DNA of 64,000 nt from Geodermatophilus sp. DSM 45219 (GTDB lineage: Bacteria; Actinomycetota; Actinomycetes; Mycobacteriales; Geodermatophilaceae), in the NCBI RefSeq assembly GCF_900104025.1, contig NZ_FNIQ01000002.1, forward strand, positions 620,001-684,000, given 5' to 3'. The translations under genes were made by a program, and so were the position numbers. Below are positions 58,737 through 64,000 of the stretch, in pieces; the stretch's first letter is position 1; the number at the start of each line of letters is the position of its first letter. The notes beneath the pieces are model-generated. The model was not told the DNA's origin, made no database searches, and saw nothing but the letters and a program-made list of their open reading frames with translations.

Positions 58737-59474
58737 GTGCACGACTTCCCCGCCGGCCGGTTCGCGGTCTGGTCCACCGCCTGGCTCACCGGCCGCACCT
58801 CCTACGACGACGCCCTCGACGCCCTGGTCGGCGACACCGCGCACCGCGTCGCCGGCCTGCCCGGCACCGACGAGGCGGTGCCCCTCGGCTGGGCGCTGAC
58901 CGCGTTGCGCGGCGCCGGCGAGCGCCGCGTCCGGCTGGTGCTGCCGGTGCCCGGCGACGTCCGCGGGCTGCCCCGCGTGCCGGGCCTGGCCGAGCTGGCG
59001 CTGGAGGCCGGGCAGGCCGCCGTCGGCGGGCAGGTGGCCCTGGTCCCCGAGCCGCTGGGCCCCGAGGTGGTGCAGTGGACGGCGTTCGACCTGACCGGCG
59101 CCCCGCCCGCGCCGCCGCCGGTCGAGGGGTCGCTGCGGGCGGTGTCGGGCGCGCTGGACCTCGCCGTCGGCGACGCGGCCCGCACGCTGGCCGACCTGGA
59201 CCTGGCGCGGTGGCACCCCGAGGTGCCGGCGCTGCTGGCCGGGCTGGCCAAGGCCGCCCACGTGCCGGGGATGCCGCCGGGCACCGACCCGCTGGCGATG
59301 TCGCTGCTGGCGCGGGCCCAGCGGCTGGCCACGGTGCTCGACCTGGCGCTCACCGACGCCCCGGGTGGCGCGGTCACCCACGGGCAGGCCGCGGCCCGGG
59401 ACGGCGCCCTGCGCCCGCTCGGCGACGCCGTCCGCGAGGCGATCACGGCCGCCTTCAACGACGTCCCGAGGTGA
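58737..59474 (+). CDS. Conserved actinobacterial hypothetical protein
   Basis: A 245-residue soluble protein beginning MHDFPAGRFAVWSTAWLTGR. It has no membrane segment. The first half has the pattern of an alpha/beta domain (RVRLVLPVPGDVRGLPRVPG, VALVPEPLGPEVVQWTAFDL), the second is helical (LAVGDAARTLADLDLARWHP, LLARAQRLATVLDLALTDAP). I recognise it as a conserved gene of unknown function in related genomes but cannot name a family. It is divergent from NfeD and convergent with hemH. Confidence 0.65.
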   Translation: MHDFPAGRFAVWSTAWLTGRTSYDDALDALVGDTAHRVAGLPGTDEAVPLGWALTALRGAGERRVRLVLPVPGDVRGLPRVPGLAELALEAGQAAVGGQVALVPEPLGPEVVQWTAFDLTGAPPAPPPVEGSLRAVSGALDLAVGDAARTLADLDLARWHPEVPALLAGLAKAAHVPGMPPGTDPLAMSLLARAQRLATVLDLALTDAPGGAVTHGQAAARDGALRPLGDAVREAITAAFNDVPR

Positions 59475-59500
59475 CGCCGGACCAACTCGTACGCCGACGC

Positions 59501-59570
59501 ACTCCCGCGCCGTTCCGCCCACTCCCGCGCCGTTGCAGCAGCGCGGGAGCAGGCGGAACAGCGCGAGAGT
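59501..59570. terminator. Nested bidirectional hairpin
   Basis: Outer arms ACTCCCGCGCCGTTCCGCC (59501-59519) and GGCGGAACAGCGCGAGAGT (59552-59570) pair with two wobbles. Inner arms CTCCCGCGC and GCGCGGGAG pair perfectly. It lies between the convergent hypothetical and hemH genes. Confidence 0.88.
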
Positions 59571-59576
59571 CCGCCC

Positions 59577-60719
59577 TCAGCGGGTGGGGCGCGGCCGCGG
59601 TGCGGTGAAGCAGCAGCGCGCGGGGCAGTTCGTGCCCAGCCGCGGCGCCGTCCCGGCCCGGCGCTCCTCCACCAGCTCGCGCACCATCGCGACGAACGCC
59701 GGGTGGGTCCCGGCGGTGGCCGCACGGGCGAAGGCCAGCCCCAGCTCCTCGGCCGTCTCCCGGGCCTCGTTGTCGAGGTCCCAGATCACCTCGACGTGGT
59801 CGCTGACGAAGCCGATCGGGAACAGCACCACGGCCCGCTCGCCGCCCTCGGCGAGGGTGCGCAGGTGGTCGTTGACGTCGGGCTCCAGCCACGGCACGGA
59901 CGGCGGCCCGCTGCGCGACTGCCACACCAGGTCGAACTCCCGGCCCGGGGCCACCGCGTCCACCACGAGCCGCGCCGAGCGCCGCAGCTCCTCCTGGTAG
60001 GCACCGCCGGTCGGCCCGGCGACGGCGGCCATCGCGTCGGGGATGCTGTGCGCGGTGGCGACCAGCCGGGCGCCGTCGCGGACGTCCTCGGGGAGGGCGG
60101 CGAGCGCCGCGGCCAGCGCGTCGGCGTTGGCCCGCACGAAGCCCGGGTGGTCGCCGTAGTGCGGCAGCTTCTCCGCCGTCGGGCCGCCGCCGGGCGCGGC
60201 GCCGGTGAGCACCGACCGGGCCCGGGCGACGTCCTCGTGGTACTGCCGGCAGCCCGACCAGGACGCGAAGCCCGACGTCGGGAAGACGTAGACGTGCTCG
60301 ACGCCGTCGTCGGCCATCTGCCGCCAGACGTGCTCGACGTAGGGCTCCCAGTTGCGGTTGCCCCAGTAGACCGGCAGGTCGATCCCGGCGGCGGCGAGTT
60401 CCTTCCCCACCGCCGCGGTGAGTGCCCGGTTCTGCTCGTTGATCGGGCTGACCCCGCCGAAGTGCTGGTAGTGCTCGGAGACGTCGAGCAGCCGCTCGGG
60501 GGGGATGCCGCGGCCGCGGGTGACGTTCTCGAGGAAGGGCATCACGTCGTCCGGGCCCTCGGGGCCGCCGAAGCCCAGCACCAGGAGTGCCTCGCGCCGT
60601 CCCGGCGGCGCGGGCTCGGCGGCGGGCGTCCGCCCGCCGTTGTTGCGGGCGGCCAGCGAGGGGTCCTCGTCGGGACGCTGGCCGGCGGGGGTGATGTCGA
60701 CGTCGGTGGCGAGCGGCAC
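59577..60719 (-). CDS. hemH: Ferrochelatase (coproporphyrin type)
   Basis: A 380-residue ferrochelatase. Marks are LLVLGFGGPEGPDDVMPFLE, PVYWGNRNWEPYVEHVWRQM, YVFPTSGFASWSGCRQYHED, LVATAHSIPDAMAAVAGP (catalytic His), WQSRSGPPSVPWLEPDV and VVLFPIGFVSDHVEVIWDLD. The Cys in SGCRQY plus the C-terminal CPARCC match the [2Fe-2S] ligands of actinobacterial enzymes. In these bacteria it inserts iron into coproporphyrin III. The N-terminal 40 residues are an extra Pro/Ala-rich extension. It follows fabI, as hemZ follows inhA in mycobacteria. Confidence 0.95.
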   Translation of the reverse strand: MPLATDVDITPAGQRPDEDPSLAARNNGGRTPAAEPAPPGRREALLVLGFGGPEGPDDVMPFLENVTRGRGIPPERLLDVSEHYQHFGGVSPINEQNRALTAAVGKELAAAGIDLPVYWGNRNWEPYVEHVWRQMADDGVEHVYVFPTSGFASWSGCRQYHEDVARARSVLTGAAPGGGPTAEKLPHYGDHPGFVRANADALAAALAALPEDVRDGARLVATAHSIPDAMAAVAGPTGGAYQEELRRSARLVVDAVAPGREFDLVWQSRSGPPSVPWLEPDVNDHLRTLAEGGERAVVLFPIGFVSDHVEVIWDLDNEARETAEELGLAFARAATAGTHPAFVAMVRELVEERRAGTAPRLGTNCPARCCFTAPRPRPTR

Positions 60720-60790
60720 GGTTCCTCTTCCTCCTGCGGGCGCCGGTGGATGCGGTCGGCGTCGCCTCCTTCATACGCCCGCGGCGGGGG

Positions 60791-61566
60791 TCACACGCCC
60801 ACGGCGTGGAAACCCCCGTCGACGTGCACGATCTCGCCGGTGGTGGCCGGGAACCAGTCCGACAGCAGCGCGACGACGGCCTTGCCCGCGGGCTCGGTGT
60901 CGGTCACCGACCAGCCGAGCGGGGCGCGGCCCTCCCACGCCTCCTCGAACTGGGCGCTGCCCGGGATGGACTTCATCGCCATGCTGCGCAGCGGCCCGGC
61001 GGCGACGATGTTGGACCGCACGCCCTCGGGGCCGAGCTCGCGGGCCAGGTACCGGCTGACCGACTCCAGCGCCGCCTTGGCCGCGCCCATCCAGCCGTAG
61101 ACCGGCCAGGCGACGGAGGCGTCGAAGGTCAGCCCGACGACCGAGGAGGGGTCGGCCAGCAGCGGCCGGCAGGCCTGGGTGAGCGAGGCGTAGGACCAGG
61201 CCGAGACCTGGAACGCCGTCGCCGCGTGCTCCCAGGCGACCTCGGGGAAGCCCTCCCCCATCGCCTCCTGAGGCGCGAAGCCGATGGAGTGCACGACGCC
61301 GTCGAGGCTGTCGAAGCCCTGCTCGCGCAGCCGGTCGGCCAGCGTCGCCAGGTGCTCGGTGTCGGTCACGTCGAGCTCGACCACGGCCGCCTCCTGCGGC
61401 AGCCGCTTGGCGATCCGCTGGCACAGCGACAGCGCGCGGCCGAAGTTGGACAGGACGACGGTGGCGCCCTGCTCCTGCGCGAGCCGCGCGGTCGCGTACG
61501 CGATCGACGCCTCGGTGAGGACCCCGGTGACCAGGATCTCCTTGCCCTCGAGGATGCCGCCGCTCA

Positions 61567-61567
<1 letters not shown>
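60791..61567 (-). CDS. fabI: Enoyl-ACP reductase
   Basis: A 258-residue InhA/FabI-type reductase: LEGKEILVTGVLTEASIAYA (cofactor), VVELDVTDTEHLATLADRLR, LDGVVHSIGFAPQEAMGEGF, and the catalytic pair Tyr/Lys in WPVYGWMGAAKAALESVSRY (Y-x6-K). AAGPLRSMAMKSIPGS is the substrate loop. It reduces trans-2-enoyl-ACP in the last step of fatty acid elongation. Its ATG overlaps the fabG stop (TGATG). Confidence 0.95.
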
Positions 61568-62313
<746 letters not shown>

Positions 62314-62400
62314 CTAGTCGGTCGGCGCAGGTCACACCCGGTCACCGGGGTGGGCGGCGGGGACCGATGAGTCCGGGCGCCGGCCGCGGTCGGGAGCAGC

Positions 62401-63048
62401 ATGACCGCTCCCGCACTCCCCCGTGCCGCCGTCGACGCGGCGGTGGCCGCCGAACGGCACCGCGTCGCCGACCTCGTCGCCGACCTCACCGACGAGCAGT
62501 GGGCGACGCCGTCGCTGTGCGCTGCGTGGACGGTGCGTGACGTCGTCGCCCACCTCACGGTCACCACGAGGACGACCGTGCCGCGGCTGCTGCCGGCCGC
62601 GGTGCGGGCGCGTGGCAGCTTCGACCGGATGGCGGTCGACCTCGCGGCGGCGCGGGCGGCGGCGTACACCACCGCCGAGCTGGTCGCGCAGCTGCGCGAG
62701 AGCGCGGGTTCGACGCGGAGGGTGCCCGGCAGCACGCCGATGGACCCGCTCATGGACCTCGTCGTCCACGGCCAGGACGTCGCCCGGCCCCTCGGCCGTC
62801 GGCACGTCACACCTCCCGACGTGGTGGCGGCCTGCCTGGCCTACGTCGCCGCGAACAGGTTCATGGGTGGGCCCCGGCGACTGGCCGGGGTGCAGCTCGT
62901 CTCGACCGACACCGGGTGGACCCACGGCGACGGCGCCGAGCTGCGCGGGCCCGACGTCGACCTGCTGCTGGTGGCGGCGGGACGACGTGCCGGCCTGGAC
63001 GCGCTGCGCGGTCCCGGCGCCGCGGTGGTGGCCGCCCGCCTGGGCTGA
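62401..63048 (+). CDS. Mycothiol-dependent maleylpyruvate-isomerase family protein
   Basis: A 215-residue DinB-like four-helix protein with the MDMPI pattern: VAAERHRVADLVADLTDEQW, SLCAAWTVRDVVAHLTVTTR (first His), MDPLMDLVVHGQDVARPLGR (His and Asp) and a C-terminal beta region (LAGVQLVSTDTGWTHGDGAE). Members use mycothiol and a metal to isomerise or conjugate compounds; the substrate is unknown. It is divergent from fabG. Confidence 0.85.
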   Translation: MTAPALPRAAVDAAVAAERHRVADLVADLTDEQWATPSLCAAWTVRDVVAHLTVTTRTTVPRLLPAAVRARGSFDRMAVDLAAARAAAYTTAELVAQLRESAGSTRRVPGSTPMDPLMDLVVHGQDVARPLGRRHVTPPDVVAACLAYVAANRFMGGPRRLAGVQLVSTDTGWTHGDGAELRGPDVDLLLVAAGRRAGLDALRGPGAAVVAARLG

Positions 63049-63083
63049 GGAGTCGCCGCCCGGCCGGGCACGTCGTCGTGGTC

Positions 63084-63114
63084 GGGGCGCCCTCCCCCGC
63101 GGGGGAGGCGCCCC
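63084..63114. terminator. Bidirectional hairpin with one bulge
   Basis: GGGGCGCCCTCCCCC and GGGGGAGGCGCCCC pair around a short CGC loop with one bulged C. It lies between convergent genes ending at 63048 and 63124. Confidence 0.85.
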
Positions 63115-63123
63115 GGCCCGGGC

Positions 63124-63948
63124 TCAGCGCCGGGTGCCGACGGCGACCAGGTACTCCTTCTCGAAGCGCGCCGCGTCCGCCGTCCCGCGGTTCCACTCCT
63201 CGCAGAAGCGTTCCAGCGCCTCGTCGAGCTCGGCCTCCCGCCCCTCGCGGGCCGCGTTCGCCCGGGCCGCGATCGTCGGCCCGTAGTACGCCGTGAAGTG
63301 CCGGGCGTAGTCCTGCGGGTGGGCGAAGGCGGTGACCTCCAGGACGTCGCGGGTCAGCGTCCGCCACTCGACCCGGTTGCCGAACAGCTCGTGCACGTGG
63401 TCCTCGCCGCCCCACAGCGGCGGCGGCTGGGCGCCCGGTGGAGGCGGCGGCGCGAACGGCTTCATGGTGCGGAACAGCGCGCCGATCATGCCCTCCGGCG
63501 TCCAGCAGAGCAGCCCGATCGTGCCGCCGGGCCGGCACACCCGGACGAGCTGGTCGGCCGCCTCCTGGTGGTGCGGCGCGAACATGACCCCGATCGAGGA
63601 CATCACGACGTCGTAGGACCCGTCCTCGAAGGGCAGGTGCTCCGCGTCCGCCTCGGTCCACTCCAGCTCCAGCCCCGCGGCCTCCGCACGACGCCGTCCC
63701 TCGGCGAGCAGCTCGGGGGTCAGGTCGCTCGCGGTCACGCGCGCACCCCGTTCCGCGGCGGGCAGCGAGGCGTTGCCGGTGCCGGCGGCGACGTCGAGGA
63801 CCCGCTGCCCCGCGCGGACGTCGCAGGCCTCCACCAGCCGCGGGCCGAGCGGCAGCAGGAAGGTCTCGACCATCCGGGGGTAGTCCCCGGAGGCCCACAT
63901 CTTGCGGTGCCGCGCCTTCAGCTCGGAGTCGCTGGTCGTGACGGACAT
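63124..63948 (-). CDS. Class I SAM-dependent methyltransferase (UbiE/Coq5-like)
   Basis: A 274-residue methyltransferase beginning MSVTTSDSELKARHRKMWAS. Motif I is VLDVAAGTGNASLPAAERG, motif II-like ASDLTPELLAEGRRRAEAAG, then WTEADAEHLPFEDGSYDVVM and GVMFAPHHQEAADQLVRVCR. This is the general small-molecule methyltransferase type; the substrate is unknown. The ATG at 63948 is chosen over an upstream start because GAGAGGG is well spaced. The stop faces a shared hairpin. Confidence 0.85.
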   Translation of the reverse strand: MSVTTSDSELKARHRKMWASGDYPRMVETFLLPLGPRLVEACDVRAGQRVLDVAAGTGNASLPAAERGARVTASDLTPELLAEGRRRAEAAGLELEWTEADAEHLPFEDGSYDVVMSSIGVMFAPHHQEAADQLVRVCRPGGTIGLLCWTPEGMIGALFRTMKPFAPPPPPGAQPPPLWGGEDHVHELFGNRVEWRTLTRDVLEVTAFAHPQDYARHFTAYYGPTIAARANAAREGREAELDEALERFCEEWNRGTADAARFEKEYLVAVGTRR

Positions 63949-64000
63949 GGCTGTTCCCTCTCCTGGAGTCGGCCGGGTCCCTGGAGACACTGGCCCTCCC

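Overview
The window is very high in G+C, uses GTG starts freely, and encodes typical actinomycete functions: a mycothiol-dependent enzyme, an F420/FMN split-barrel protein, a PAC2 protein, a Ku/LigD end-joining set, a SigF/RsbW module, and a fabG-fabI-hemH operon laid out like mycobacterial mabA-inhA-hemZ. Gene content and protein style suggest a soil or rock actinomycete, most likely Geodermatophilaceae (Blastococcus/Geodermatophilus/Modestobacter). This is inference; no 16S rRNA gene is present. I saw no tRNA, rRNA, CRISPR array, prophage or transposase. The window looks like ordinary chromosome, with one duplicated amide-use module.

1-8.2 kb: a broken-off pentapeptide-repeat protein, small conserved proteins, an EamA exporter, DUF72, a methyltransferase resembling the ETF-beta lysine methyltransferase, a YnfA-like protein, a secreted transglycosylase-like protein behind a c-di-AMP riboswitch, and a two-component flavin monooxygenase/FMN reductase pair. 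8.2-13.5 kb: formamide module 1 (AmiS channel, FmdA formamidase, FmdB-type zinc ribbon) beside an orphan FMN/Fe-S glutamate-synthase-like enzyme.

13.6-36.8 kb: housekeeping and accessory metabolism. It holds gluconokinase, a DivIVA-like protein, an MFS carrier, a cupin, hydroxyacid-oxoacid transhydrogenase, a histidine kinase/NarL pair, and a GAF regulator divergent from an NTF2-FMO fusion. It also holds SGNH hydrolase, an SDR enzyme, DUF350, two AI-2E carriers, ankyrin, dienelactone hydrolase, PPOX, PAC2 and a PabB-PabC fusion.

36.8-43.0 kb: formamide module 2 (FmdB, AmiS, FmdA, an MFS carrier) with a cytoplasmic AmiC-like sensor, a MarR regulator and a MetX-like hydrolase. One palindrome, CTTCCACGTGGAAG, sits in the module 2 promoter (two sites) and before the hydrolase (one site). 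This gives a small predicted regulon that module 1 does not share.

43.1-64 kb: fur-catalase; purU; ku and split ligD; a general stress hub (STAS protein, RsbU-type phosphatase with ATPase and STAS domains, rsbW-sigF with a sigF-type promoter); topoisomerase IB; SPFH/NfeD; hemH-fabI-fabG; a maleylpyruvate-isomerase-like protein; a methyltransferase.

Across the window, a dispersed repeat of about 55 bp with the core GCAGGCTCGCGGCGGG lies mostly just after stop codons and may act as a mobile or shared terminator. Several convergent gene pairs share long, near-perfect hairpins.
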